A stretch of 56,245 nt of DNA from Desulfatitalea sp. BRH_c12 (GTDB taxonomy: Bacteria > Desulfobacterota > Desulfobacteria > Desulfobacterales > Desulfosarcinaceae). Position 1 is the stretch's first letter; each line of letters starts with the position of its first letter. This document shows, one piece after another, positions 9,976 through 18,282 of the stretch. The stretch lies in assembly GCA_000961655.1 (NCBI GenBank), contig LADR01000046.1, forward strand, positions 1 to 56,245. Reading direction: 5' to 3'. The notes below the pieces were generated by a model that was given only the letters and a program-made list of their open reading frames with translations, did not search any database and was not told the DNA's origin. Made by a program: the position numbers and the translations under genes.

Positions 9976-10406
9976 GACGATCTCCTTATGTTGGGCGAAG
10001 ATAGCACCAGCCGACCGAATTGGTCAGGATGTGCAATCTCCGGATTCAGCGTGGGACGGCAAGCGGACGGTGTATCCATTATGAAAGAAGCAACCGGCGA
10101 AAAACATTCAATGATGAACAGTCACCTGAAACCATACTTATGGTTTGCTTATATTCAATGAAAGGTTTGCTTATAATTCAATTAAAGTTTGACCAGAACT
10201 GCACACCCGCTTTCAACTCCCCTATTCCAACCCTTGAGCCGCCATTCTATTACTTTTTAATAAATAAATTAAAAATAATGTAATATTTTTTGCGTTGATC
10301 ATATTGACACCGTCTGATTCGCTTTTAAATTTCTGACAAAGCGATTCACCTGACAACGAACCGCATGAATAAATCAGAATGAACGTCAGCAAAAAGGAGG
10401 TAGGCT
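9976..10406. other. AT-rich intergenic region upstream of the hsp20 pair
   Basis: No gene is supported; a small ORF at 10020-10283 lacks a ribosome site and plausible composition. From about 10130 the sequence becomes distinctly AT-rich compared with its surroundings. It holds a short direct repeat, ggtttgcttat at 10142-10152 and again at 10164-10174, and then the predicted hsp20 promoter. I saw no CIRCE element. Confidence 0.6.
10304..10331 (+). promoter_or_regulatory. Predicted sigma-70-type promoter for hsp20 genes
   Basis: TTGACA at 10304-10309 and TAAATT at 10326-10331, separated by 16 bases, in an AT-rich stretch 75 bases before the first hsp20 start. The -35 is perfect and the -10 matches at 4 of 6 positions. 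I did not see a sigma-32-type CCCCAT box or a CIRCE repeat, so how heat control would be exerted is not visible. Confidence 0.45.
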
Positions 10407-10868
10407 ATGTTTTATCCCAGACTATTCAGCATGCCGACATTTTCATCCCCCCGGCCGTTTGAGGAACTCAGCCGTATGCGACGGCAAATGGATCGCATCA
10501 TGGATTCACTCATGGAGCGACAAACTTCGATTATGGGTGCGGGCGTATTTCCGGCCATTAACCTGACAGAAGACGAAAACCACTTTTACCTCAGGGCTGA
10601 ACTGCCCGGCGTGATGACTCAGGACCTGGACATCCAGGCGACAGCCAGAAATCTGACCATATCGGGTGAGCGCAAACTCGAGGTGGAAGGCGAATCTGCC
10701 AAGTACCATCGCAGAGAGCGTGAAGGCGGACGATTCTCACGCGCCTTCGCGCTTCCCAAGGAGATCGACGCGGAGCGGATCGAGGCCCGTATGCGCAACG
10801 GCATCCTGACCATCAAAGTGCCCAAAGCTGAATCGGCCAAACCCCGACGCATTGCCATCGAAAGCTAA
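10407..10868 (+). CDS. Hsp20 family small heat-shock protein (first of pair)
   Basis: 153 residues; AAGGAGGT at 10394-10401 fixes the start. It is an ATP-independent holdase that binds unfolding proteins in the cytoplasm as large oligomers. The alpha-crystallin domain spans about residues 48-150: INLTEDENHFYLRAELPGV, the DLDIQATARNLTISGER strand and the terminal RNGILTIKVPKAE. The N-terminal arm is Met/Phe-rich (FYPRLFSMPTFSSPRPFEELSRMRRQMDRIMDSL), as is usual. A second, diverged Hsp20 gene starts 31 bases after its stop; such pairs are common in delta-proteobacteria. Confidence 0.95.
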   Translation: MFYPRLFSMPTFSSPRPFEELSRMRRQMDRIMDSLMERQTSIMGAGVFPAINLTEDENHFYLRAELPGVMTQDLDIQATARNLTISGERKLEVEGESAKYHRREREGGRFSRAFALPKEIDAERIEARMRNGILTIKVPKAESAKPRRIAIES

Positions 10869-10898
10869 CATTACCAATCCGACAAGGAGGAACAAGCC

Positions 10899-11312
10899 AT
10901 GACGGACGTCAATGTGAATAAAGAATTAAAAATCAAAGAAAAACAAGAAGTGGCCACTCCGGCCGAGCAAACCCGTCCGGGCGCAATTTTTGCACCTCAT
11001 GTGGACATCTTCGAAAACGATAACCATCTTACCGTATTGGCCGACTTGCCCGGGGTGACAACGGACAAGCTGAATATCGATCTACGTGACAATGTATTGA
11101 CCCTGGTCGGTGATGTCAGCCCTTATGAGGGGCCCGACGAAAAGGACCTGTCGATCGAGTATGAAGTCGGCCGCTACTATCGTCAATTCACGCTTTCGGA
11201 AGTGATTGATCAGAGCCGCATCGAAGCCCAACTCAAAGATGGGGTACTGCGATTGACACTGCCCAAGGTGGAAAAAGCCAAACCGCGAAGCATTACTGTT
11301 TCTGCCGAATAG
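10899..11312 (+). CDS. Hsp20 family small heat-shock protein (second of pair)
   Basis: 137 residues, with AAGGAGG about 9 bases before the ATG. The alpha-crystallin domain starts at about residue 28 (FAPHVDIFENDNHLTVLADLPGV) and ends with the conserved DGVLRLTLPKVEKAKPR. The N-terminal arm is short, charged and lysine-rich, unlike the hydrophobic arm of its neighbour. The two proteins may therefore form mixed oligomers or have different client ranges, which is inference from known class A/B pairs. Co-transcribed with the preceding gene. Confidence 0.95.
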   Translation: MTDVNVNKELKIKEKQEVATPAEQTRPGAIFAPHVDIFENDNHLTVLADLPGVTTDKLNIDLRDNVLTLVGDVSPYEGPDEKDLSIEYEVGRYYRQFTLSEVIDQSRIEAQLKDGVLRLTLPKVEKAKPRSITVSAE

Positions 11313-11673
11313 TTCGGTGGAACCGGCATACCGGGGAGAGGCCGAGGGTCTTCCGAAAGCCTCTCCCCTGTAAAACCCTGGTGGTACCCGTGCATGGATA
11401 GTAACACAGGTGTCAAAAATTGTTCACGCATCGCGAATGATCGCGTAAAGTGAGATCGTCCACCATCGGACGCAACCCTTATCAATTCCAATATCTGCAG
11501 TTTTTTCTGAACGTTATTTTCCCGCCGAAATTCCGCGAAGCCCTCCGATCTCAGTGGCATAGCATTTGCTGTCATAGTTGGTGCCGAAATAGCAGCTTGA
11601 CTTATCCGCACAGCGAGGGCAAAGGGGTTCAGTTGCGCCTCGCATCCACCACGGAAACGGAGCAACACGAATT
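11313..11673. other. Intergenic region between hsp20 pair and mepK-like gene
   Basis: It holds the stem-loop described separately and a small CGCGA-atga-TCGCG hairpin near 11435-11450. The rest shows no gene and no repeat-family copy. The promoter of the downstream endopeptidase gene must lie here, but no convincing -35/-10 pair stood out. Confidence 0.5.
11333..11368 (+). terminator. Stem-loop after hsp20 operon
   Basis: A perfect 10-bp inverted repeat, ggggagaggc (11333-11342) and gcctctcccc (11359-11368), with a 16-base loop, 20 bases after the stop. No U-tract follows (tgtaaaacc), so intrinsic termination would be inefficient. Confidence 0.5.
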
Positions 11674-12222
11674 ATGCCAGACTACTGCAGAAGGAATTTC
11701 CTGAAAATGGGAATGGGCGCATTGGCCCTGAGCGTCGTGCCGATGAACGCGCTCGCGGCCGCGCTGAAAGGTTTCGACGCACGGCGTACGCTTGCTTTTT
11801 ATAACACCCACACAGACGAAAGCTTACAGGTATGCTATTTCGAGCAGGGTGCTTACAGAGAGGATGGACTGGTCGAAATCGCCCGCATCCTGCGGGACCA
11901 TCGCACCGACACGGTCAAACCCATTGATACCGCGCTGCTCGATCTGTTGTTTGCTGTCAAATGCCGTATCCGCCCGCGCGGCCCCTTTCATGTGATTTCA
12001 GGATACCGTTCGCAATCGACCAACGAAATGCTGCGCCGCAATACAAGCGGCGTTGCCAAAAAAAGCTATCACACCAAAGGCCAGGCGGTCGATATCCGCC
12101 TGCCGGGCTACAACACCTCCGGCCTGCGCAATCTGTGCGTCAAGATGAATGCCGGTGGTGTGGGCTACTATTCCCGTTCCGATTTCGTACACCTTGACAT
12201 CGGGCCGATCCGCACCTGGTAA
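11674..12222 (+). CDS. MepK/YcbK-like DUF882 murein endopeptidase
   Basis: 182 residues. The N-terminus has a twin-arginine-type export signal (CRRNFLKMG followed by a hydrophobic stretch and an ALAAAL cleavage region), so it acts in the periplasm. The body matches the DUF882/peptidase M15-like family: ISGYRSQSTNEMLR, SYHTKGQAVDIR and the zinc-ligand segment FVHLDIGPIRTW; the His/Asp/His metal ligands are all present. In E. coli, MepK (YcbK) cleaves the 3-3 cross-links made by L,D-transpeptidases. Here an LdtD-like gene ends 26 bases away on the other strand, so enzyme and counter-enzyme sit side by side, as in E. coli but convergent. Confidence 0.92.
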   Translation: MPDYCRRNFLKMGMGALALSVVPMNALAAALKGFDARRTLAFYNTHTDESLQVCYFEQGAYREDGLVEIARILRDHRTDTVKPIDTALLDLLFAVKCRIRPRGPFHVISGYRSQSTNEMLRRNTSGVAKKSYHTKGQAVDIRLPGYNTSGLRNLCVKMNAGGVGYYSRSDFVHLDIGPIRTW

Positions 12223-12248
12223 GCTTTACGGACAGTGTGTTTCCAGCG

Positions 12249-14012
12249 CTATGACGATCGGCGTTTGGATGTCGGGGTCGCCGCCTCTACCGAGGGTATC
12301 GCGGAAGGCGGACGCAATTTAAGCGCCCGGTCCAATTTGGTATCGCGCTTGTAGATATCCTTGCGAAACTGCAGGGTGCCGCTCTCATCCACCCAGGCGG
12401 TCATGTAGAACAGGTGCACCGAGATCGGCTGTTGAAACCGGATAATCTGCTGCCGTTTTCGGCCGATGACATTGTTCAGCCGCTCAACACTCCATTCGGA
12501 ATCATCCTTGACGAGATAGGTAGCCAATGCCACCGCGTCCTCCACCCGAATACATCCTGAACTGAAATCGCGCTGCACTCTGCCAAACAGGGCACGGTTG
12601 GGTGTGTCATGCAGATAGACCGCAAAATGGTTGGGGAACATGAATTTTAAACGCCCCAGCGAGTTGGTGGGACCGGGGTCCTGCACCAGGCGGAAAGGAA
12701 AATTGAATTTTCCATAGTTCTGCCAGTCGATATAGTGCGGGTCCATGGCCGGCGCGTCTTCATCCCATCCATGGTATACTTTGATTCCCTGGCGTTCCAG
12801 GTAGCTCGCATCTTCGACCACCTTTGGCAGAATATCCTCCACCGCGATTTTATAGGGCACGGTCCAATAGGGGTTGACCACCATGTAGGTCATGGGTGAG
12901 CTGAACACGGGCGTGCGTCGCGCCGGGCGTCCGACCACCACGCGCATGCGAAGAGCCGTCTGTCCGGCATCCATCACGCGCAGGCTGAAATCGGCGGTAT
13001 TGACTTCGATATACCGTTCTCCGAGATCGTGGGGCATCCAGCGCCAGCGTTCCAGATTGATCTCAATTTGGCGGATGCGCTCCTGGACGGAAACGTTCAA
13101 TTCAGCCAACGTCTTCGCCCCCACATGACCGTCAGGCTCCAAACCGTGTCGTTCCTGAAAACGCTTCAGGCCTTCTTCCAATAAAGGGTCGAAAAAATCG
13201 ACAATCTCGGGATCCTGCTCGGCGGCGGGCATATCGCCGCTGCTGCGCAGTCGATCGCGTAAAGCCACAATACGCGTATCACGATCACCGGGCCGCAGGG
13301 TCGCGCCGGCCTCAACCAGGGGCCATCCGCCCTGCTGCTCTATCGACCGCATATGCCAGAGGGCCGCCTTCAATGCGGCATAGCCCAAATGAACGGGTGC
13401 TAATTTGTCTATGACCCGATCGAGTTGGTCTTCCGTGGCCACATGATGCAATGCTGCCATGATGTCGACCGAGTGATCGGAGAGCAGCCAGTCGGTATGC
13501 AACGTTTCGGGACTGACCCGCCCACTGGCCAGGTGCGAACTCAACAACAGAAAGGCATCGGTGAGCAACAACTCGAATTCAGCCCACTGGGCGGCATCCT
13601 GCTCCGATGGCGCCACTTTCTGCGTCTGCATTTCATCGAGCATCGCGCGAATCGCGCTAAGATGATAATCGCCGGGCTGAAGCCCGTCGTGATCCGATTG
13701 CTCGATGGCCCGGATCAATGATTGGGCCATCGGCCGCATGCCGTGGCCATCTAACCAGATGGGGGCAAACAGACGCTCTTCATAAAAGAGGGGCACCCAC
13801 TTGAGCCCGCAAATGAGTTCCCCGCGGCAAATGAAACCGGTTCCTTCCTCCTGCAGTGCGATCAGATTTTGAATGCGGCCGCTCACCTGGTCGATAAAAG
13901 AGGCTTGTTCCAAAGCCCGGGCCGCAGGGGCAACGCACACCATGTAGCCGATACAAAAGGCCAAACCATATCCAAGTCCCGATGCTCTCACTCTGTTTCT
14001 GCTGAAAATCAT
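12249..14012 (-). CDS. LdtD/YcbB-like L,D-transpeptidase
   Basis: 587 residues with an N-terminal signal sequence (about 1-33, ending ARALEQ). Domain order: an N-terminal scaffold, a peptidoglycan-binding repeat (EEGLKRFQERHGLEPDGHVGAKTLAELN), then the YkuD catalytic domain with HDTPNRALF and FSSGCIRVEDA, which holds the catalytic cysteine. It forms 3-3 cross-links between meso-diaminopimelate residues of adjacent stems in the periplasm. The length and domain plan match the large YcbB class. It is convergent with the MepK-like gene and downstream of the cupin-rubrerythrin gene with a 67-base gap. Confidence 0.93.
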   Translation of the reverse strand: MIFSRNRVRASGLGYGLAFCIGYMVCVAPAARALEQASFIDQVSGRIQNLIALQEEGTGFICRGELICGLKWVPLFYEERLFAPIWLDGHGMRPMAQSLIRAIEQSDHDGLQPGDYHLSAIRAMLDEMQTQKVAPSEQDAAQWAEFELLLTDAFLLLSSHLASGRVSPETLHTDWLLSDHSVDIMAALHHVATEDQLDRVIDKLAPVHLGYAALKAALWHMRSIEQQGGWPLVEAGATLRPGDRDTRIVALRDRLRSSGDMPAAEQDPEIVDFFDPLLEEGLKRFQERHGLEPDGHVGAKTLAELNVSVQERIRQIEINLERWRWMPHDLGERYIEVNTADFSLRVMDAGQTALRMRVVVGRPARRTPVFSSPMTYMVVNPYWTVPYKIAVEDILPKVVEDASYLERQGIKVYHGWDEDAPAMDPHYIDWQNYGKFNFPFRLVQDPGPTNSLGRLKFMFPNHFAVYLHDTPNRALFGRVQRDFSSGCIRVEDAVALATYLVKDDSEWSVERLNNVIGRKRQQIIRFQQPISVHLFYMTAWVDESGTLQFRKDIYKRDTKLDRALKLRPPSAIPSVEAATPTSKRRSS

Positions 14013-14079
14013 AGACTACCTGTTTCTGTTCCGGCTGGCCGGATTTGTATCTATTCGCACACGCCTTGCCGGTACCGGT

Positions 14080-14940
14080 CTACCACACCTCCGGATAACC
14101 GATATCGACAAAGGCGTTCTCCAGTTTGGCCTTGTGCCCCCGCTCCATGGCGGACAACTCCAGAAATACCTTTTTTTGATCTGGATCACTGCACGCCGCG
14201 GCCAAATCGGCATAGCGGCGCATGGCCGCCTGCTCCTTTTTCATGGCCAGGGCAATGGCATCGGCGGGCTTCATCGCAAGCGATAATTCCTCTGGAACAT
14301 CCACGGTTTCAGCCACATGATAATCGGTAACCTGCGCAAAGTGGATGCGCTGGTCGGGATTTTCCCGAAATTTCTCCAGAATTCTGCGATGATTCAGCTC
14401 TTCAGCGGCTAAATCACGGAACATCTCCGCCAAATAGCTATCCTGGACGCGATCGGCCACCTGCTGGTAAAAGCGATGGGCTTCGATTTCCGCCTGAATC
14501 GCATCGGCCAGAATATCCCGATAGGTGTTTTCTTCCATGGTCGACGACCTCCCGTATGTTTTATTAAACGCATGCACAGCCAACCAGACGGTGTCACCGT
14601 GGGGGTCCGTCCAAGCCACCCGGTGCCGGACACCGGCCGGAATCAGCAACGCATCCCCTTGCTTCAACACAATCGTTTCCGGCTGGTCCTCAATGATCAG
14701 GCCGGCACGCCCCTTGACCAGCATGACCCATTCGTCCCAATCCTGATCGTACCAGGAATTTTCGAGTGAACAGTGGCCTCTGGAAACGATCCGTTCAATC
14801 CTGACGTGCGGGTTCTCGAATAGGGTTTGAAACCATTCCGCGGACATGGATTCAGGAATATTTTTGAGTAAATGCGTCGGTTGGATCGCGTTCATGGTCC
14901 CGCAGTGATATTTTAGCGAGAATCTCACTAAATGTTCCAT
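14080..14940 (-). CDS. Cupin-rubrerythrin fusion protein
   Basis: 286 residues from the ATG at 14940, or 271 from an internal ATG at 14895; neither has a strong ribosome site. Residues about 16-128 form a single cupin (DEWVMLVKGRAGLIIEDQ, GDALLIPAGVRHRVAWTD). Residues about 134-286 form a ferritin-like/rubrerythrin diiron domain with a typical family N-terminus (MEENTYRDILADAIQAEIEAHRFYQQ), then EELNHRR, MKKEQAAMRRYADL and MERGHKAKLE, so the carboxylate and ExxH ligands are present. No rubredoxin-type CxxC centre is visible. The two halves are usually separate genes, so this looks like an in-frame fusion. A role in peroxide or iron handling is inference from the ferritin-like half. Confidence 0.82.
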   Translation of the reverse strand: MEHLVRFSLKYHCGTMNAIQPTHLLKNIPESMSAEWFQTLFENPHVRIERIVSRGHCSLENSWYDQDWDEWVMLVKGRAGLIIEDQPETIVLKQGDALLIPAGVRHRVAWTDPHGDTVWLAVHAFNKTYGRSSTMEENTYRDILADAIQAEIEAHRFYQQVADRVQDSYLAEMFRDLAAEELNHRRILEKFRENPDQRIHFAQVTDYHVAETVDVPEELSLAMKPADAIALAMKKEQAAMRRYADLAAACSDPDQKKVFLELSAMERGHKAKLENAFVDIGYPEVW

Positions 14941-15070
14941 CCTGTGTAGCCAATCGCTGCCCGCAAGTCAATCATGCGTCATACCTTTTCATGAGCAAGG
15001 TGGGTAGGGTCTCGAAAACGGACCCGCCGTCAGGGCGCCAACGCAGCTTTTTACCCCAGGGGCCGTGGTT

Positions 15071-15082
15071 TGTTCGCCCTAC
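15071..15082. repeat. Family 2 repeat end supplying a stop codon
   Basis: Read on the minus strand this is TGTAGGGCGAAC. The TAG at 15079-15081 is the stop of the THUMP methyltransferase gene. It matches the start of the family 2 palindrome seen at 22491 and 50991. Confidence 0.6.
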
Positions 15083-16245
15083 AGCACGCCAACCAGCAGC
15101 GTCAGGGGCAATCCTCCATGAATCAGGCGCAGCGGTTCGAGACCGGCTGGCAAACGCGTGATCAGCTCCGGGTGGGGGACGAGCAAAGCCACCTGCCATC
15201 CCCTGAAATCCGTCGCCAGTTTAGTCCCGATCCGGCTGTAAAACCCATGCGGCACGCTGTCCGGTTCGAGTCGGCGGCCATAGGGCGGATTGATGACGAT
15301 CAAGCCAGCTGTATCGCTGGGGGGCGTCCGCGTGAAAAAGTCGCAACAGGTCACCTGGATGGCATCTTCCAGACCATGCCGTTGAACGCAGTCCGATAAG
15401 TGGCGGACAGCTTCCGGGTCGGTGTCGGACGCGAAAATCAGGGGCGACGCCAGCGTGTGGCGCTCTTTTGCGGCAGCCGCCTTTAAAAAGGCCCATTGCC
15501 GTGGACGAAAAGCCGGCCACTGCATGAACGCGAACGTGCGCAATGCGCCGGGTGCAACCTTCTTGGCGATCAGGGCCGCCTCCAGGGAAAAAGTGCCCGC
15601 CCCGCACATGGGATCGAGCAGAGGGCGCCGCGGATCGTATCCGGCCAAATCCAAAATGGCGGCCGCGGCGGTTTCGCGCAACGGTGCGGCAGCCGCATGC
15701 GTTTTAAAGCCGCGGCGGTAAAGGTTGGGCCCGCTGCTGTCCAGCGAAAGGCTCACTCGGTCGTTGTCCAGGCGCACATACAAGGTTTGATCGTGCGCCC
15801 CGGCCGGAACGACATCTTGTGTCTCCCAATACGCCTGGATGGCTTGTCCGATGCGCGCGGCGACCGCCTCGGAATGATACAAACGCGACTGGTGGGTGCT
15901 GACCTTGCAAACCGGTACCGCCCCCCGGGGCAAGTAACGCTTCCAGCCGAACGCGGCGGCTCGTTTGGCCAATTGCCGGAAATTGGTGGCTTTAAAGTCA
16001 TCCAGGCGCATCAGCACGCGACCGGCCGTGCGCAGATGCAGGTTGGCCCGGTAGAGATCTTCCAGGCGCCCGCTGAAAGACACGCCCCCCCGGTCAATGG
16101 CGTCCACGTGCAGGGAGTCCGACAACTCGGACAGCTCCCGGGCGCACACCGCCTCCAGACCCGGCGCGACAGTACAGTAAAAGCTCTGCCGGCGTCCGAT
16201 CACATGACGCTTGATCTGTTTCTCCAAATTATCGTCTGGCACCAT
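15079..16245 (-). CDS. THUMP-domain class I RNA methyltransferase (RlmL N-half/TrmN type)
   Basis: 388 residues from the ATG at 16245, chosen for AAGGGGA just upstream; an ATG at 16260 is also in frame. The N-terminus (SFYCTVAPGLEAVCARELSEL) and the segment to about residue 150 form the THUMP RNA-binding region. The C-terminal half is a SAM-dependent methyltransferase with LDPMCGAGTFSLEAALIA (motif I) and the catalytic INPPYGRRL (NPPY, N2-guanine type). Homologues methylate guanosine N2 in 23S rRNA or tRNA; which RNA is used here cannot be decided. Its stop TAG falls inside a family 2 repeat (CTGTAGGGCGAAC), so the repeat ends the reading frame. Confidence 0.92.
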   Translation of the reverse strand: MVPDDNLEKQIKRHVIGRRQSFYCTVAPGLEAVCARELSELSDSLHVDAIDRGGVSFSGRLEDLYRANLHLRTAGRVLMRLDDFKATNFRQLAKRAAAFGWKRYLPRGAVPVCKVSTHQSRLYHSEAVAARIGQAIQAYWETQDVVPAGAHDQTLYVRLDNDRVSLSLDSSGPNLYRRGFKTHAAAAPLRETAAAAILDLAGYDPRRPLLDPMCGAGTFSLEAALIAKKVAPGALRTFAFMQWPAFRPRQWAFLKAAAAKERHTLASPLIFASDTDPEAVRHLSDCVQRHGLEDAIQVTCCDFFTRTPPSDTAGLIVINPPYGRRLEPDSVPHGFYSRIGTKLATDFRGWQVALLVPHPELITRLPAGLEPLRLIHGGLPLTLLVGVL

Positions 16246-16559
16246 GCAGTCCCCTTCCATTCATGTACCGGCCACACGATCAGACGTGGCCCCGCTTTGC
16301 CGGCCCACATGGCCATTGAACCCATCATACCAACCTTCGATAACGCACTCAGCGAGGTAAACCGGGTGGGTGCTCCGCGCCACATCAGCCGTCGTTTCGT
16401 CATCCGGGGGCTTGGAAAAGCTCTTGCCAACAACGCCCATCAATACTAAGGTAACCCCAATCGGCGCAGACCTACCAGCCGCACCGACGTTTGTAAATAC
16501 GTTGTTTCCCGTGTTCTCTACAGACCACCTTCGGCTTCATAGATGCGCTCATAATTCTC
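16246..16559. other. Divergent intergenic region
   Basis: Separates the THUMP methyltransferase (minus) from the DUF362 gene (plus), so promoters for both should be here. I see no repeat-family copy, no strong hairpin and no convincing promoter pair. Confidence 0.5.
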
Positions 16560-17666
16560 ATGGCTAAAGTATTCATCAAAAAAGCAGCCTATCATCCTCC
16601 CCTGATCCACGACCTTGTGGCGGAAATGTTCGACAGCATGGGCGCAAACTGGATAGATCGCGGCAGCCGCGTTCTGGTCAAGCCCAACCTTCTCCTGCCG
16701 GCCGCACCCGACAAAGGCATCGTCACCCATCCCATGATCTGCAGGGCGGTCGTGCAGTATCTGCTCGAAAAAGGCGCCCGGGTGCAGGTATCCGACAGCC
16801 CCGGAATTGGCAGCTTTCGCAAAATTCTCTCTGAAACCGGACTGAAAGAGGCTCTCGAAGGATTGGAGGTGGAGGTCAAGCCCTTCGAAAATTCGATCGA
16901 CATCGATATCGGGGAACCGTTCGGGCGCATTCCGATCGCCCGGGATGCCATCGAAGCCGATGTGGTGATCAACCTGGCCAAACTCAAAACGCATGCCCAG
17001 ATGTATCTCACCCTGGCCATCAAAAACATGTTCGGCTGCATCGTGGGACTGCGCAAACCCGAGTGGCACCTGCGCACCGGGGTGGATCGCATCATGTTCG
17101 CCCGCCTGCTCGTCCAGATCTACCAAGCCGTGGCACCGTCGTTTACAATCGTCGATGGCATCCTGGCCCTCGAAGGCCAGGGTCCCGGCAAGAGCGGTCA
17201 ACCGCGCGAGCTCGGCTTACTCATCGGCGGTGAAAACGGTCACGCTGTCGATGAAACCATCTGTACATTGCTCGGACTCGATCCTGCCGAACTGGTCACC
17301 AGTGCCCAGGCCCGCAGCATGGGCTGCTTTGACGGCCATGTCCACGTCAGCGGCGACATTCATATCGTGAACGATTTCACGTTCCCCGAAATGAATTCAC
17401 TCAGCATGGGGCCGGCCTCACTCAGCAGCTTCATGCGCAAATACATGCTCCAAAAACCGGTGGTGGACAAAAAAAAATGTAAACTATGCGGGGAATGCTG
17501 GAAACTGTGCCCGGCCAAGGCGATCACCACCAATGTCCACGGCGTCCAATTCGACTACAATGCCTGCATCCGCTGCTATTGCTGCCTCGAAATGTGCCCG
17601 CACGGCGCCATCCGCGCCCGTGAACCGCTGCTGGGCAAAGTACGCCGCCGCCTTACCGGCTCCTGA
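16560..17666 (+). CDS. DUF362 domain protein with 2[4Fe-4S] ferredoxin tail
   Basis: 368 residues. The DUF362 domain covers about 1-295 (VLVKPNLLLPAAPDKGIVTHP, SDSPGIGS, NLAKLKTHAQMYLTLAIKNMFG). The C-terminal 65 residues hold two ferredoxin motifs, CKLCGECWKLCPA and CIRCYCCLEMCPHGA, both complete CxxCxxCxxxC clusters, so it should carry two [4Fe-4S] centres. This architecture is frequent in strict anaerobes, and the molecular function is not established. The protein is cytoplasmic, with no signal peptide. It is a single-gene unit flanked by repeats. Confidence 0.93.
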   Translation: MAKVFIKKAAYHPPLIHDLVAEMFDSMGANWIDRGSRVLVKPNLLLPAAPDKGIVTHPMICRAVVQYLLEKGARVQVSDSPGIGSFRKILSETGLKEALEGLEVEVKPFENSIDIDIGEPFGRIPIARDAIEADVVINLAKLKTHAQMYLTLAIKNMFGCIVGLRKPEWHLRTGVDRIMFARLLVQIYQAVAPSFTIVDGILALEGQGPGKSGQPRELGLLIGGENGHAVDETICTLLGLDPAELVTSAQARSMGCFDGHVHVSGDIHIVNDFTFPEMNSLSMGPASLSSFMRKYMLQKPVVDKKKCKLCGECWKLCPAKAITTNVHGVQFDYNACIRCYCCLEMCPHGAIRAREPLLGKVRRRLTGS

Positions 17667-17719
17667 AATTTTTCCGCCCGCTTGCGTTTCCTCCGCAAAA
17701 CCAGGATCACCACAGCCAG

Positions 17720-17887
17720 GTAGGGTGGGCCTCGCCCACCATTGTATTATGTCGATCGCCTCTGTGATTGGCCGTATTCAATCTTTCTTCGGCTATGTTC
17801 AATCCGGTGTCTATTCAAATCGCTTGGGCGGGATCAGTCAGAACCGATGATGTTGTATAACGCGGTGGTGGGCAATGCCCACCCTAC
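17720..17887 (+). mobile_element. MITE-like repeat family 1, copy B
   Basis: A full-length copy, 168 bp. It starts GTAGGGTGGGCCTCGCCCAC and ends GGGCAATGCCCACCCTAC. The interior carries the family hallmarks gatcgcctctgtgattggcc, ccggtgtctatt, cttgggcgggatcag and accgatgatgttgt. It lies 53 bases after the DUF362 stop. No coding capacity. Confidence 0.72.
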
Positions 17888-17935
17888 TATTGGCTTTTTT
17901 ACGTCACCCCACACTCAACGAATCACCGCAGCCAG

Positions 17936-17980
17936 TAGGGTGGGCATTGCCCACCATTGTTTTATGTTGATCGCCTCTGT
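17936..17980 (+). mobile_element. MITE-like repeat family 1, truncated copy C
   Basis: Only the first 45 bases or so of the family are present (the left end through gttgatcgcctctgt). It lies between two imperfect direct repeats of about 30 bp that begin gtcaccccaca (17903-17933 and 17979-18008). Either the copy inserted and was deleted internally, or the flank was duplicated by slippage. Confidence 0.6.
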
Positions 17981-18282
17981 CACCCCACATTCACGAATCA
18001 CCGCAGCCTTTATTGACATGCAGCCCCCATGCGCCCGCACGACTTTATTATTGACCTCCCCCCACACACCGACTAAAAAGAAGGGCGGTACAACGATCCA
18101 CCCGATCGCCTGGCAGACACCGGGCGTGAATTCCGGATGAGCACCCATCACCACCCTCGCATGGCAAGGCAGCGCCAGAGAGGCCGGATGCCGCCGCCTT
18201 ATCGACAGCGCGCCGTAACGAACGGCACAACCCCATAACGACCCGGCAATCGGCAGGAACAGGAAGAAAGAGAGGTTCATGT

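Larger units (their letters stand above)
17667..18282. other. Repeat-bearing intergenic region before ssb
   Basis: It contains copies B and C of repeat family 1 and the 30-bp direct repeat around copy C. The remaining 18009-18282 shows no gene or recognisable element. The ssb promoter should lie in the last 200 bases; no clear -35/-10 pair was seen. Confidence 0.55.

Noticed and set aside
10020-10283. 87-codon frame upstream of hsp20
   Set aside because: No ribosome site, it crosses an abrupt change in base composition, and it has no recognisable sequence.
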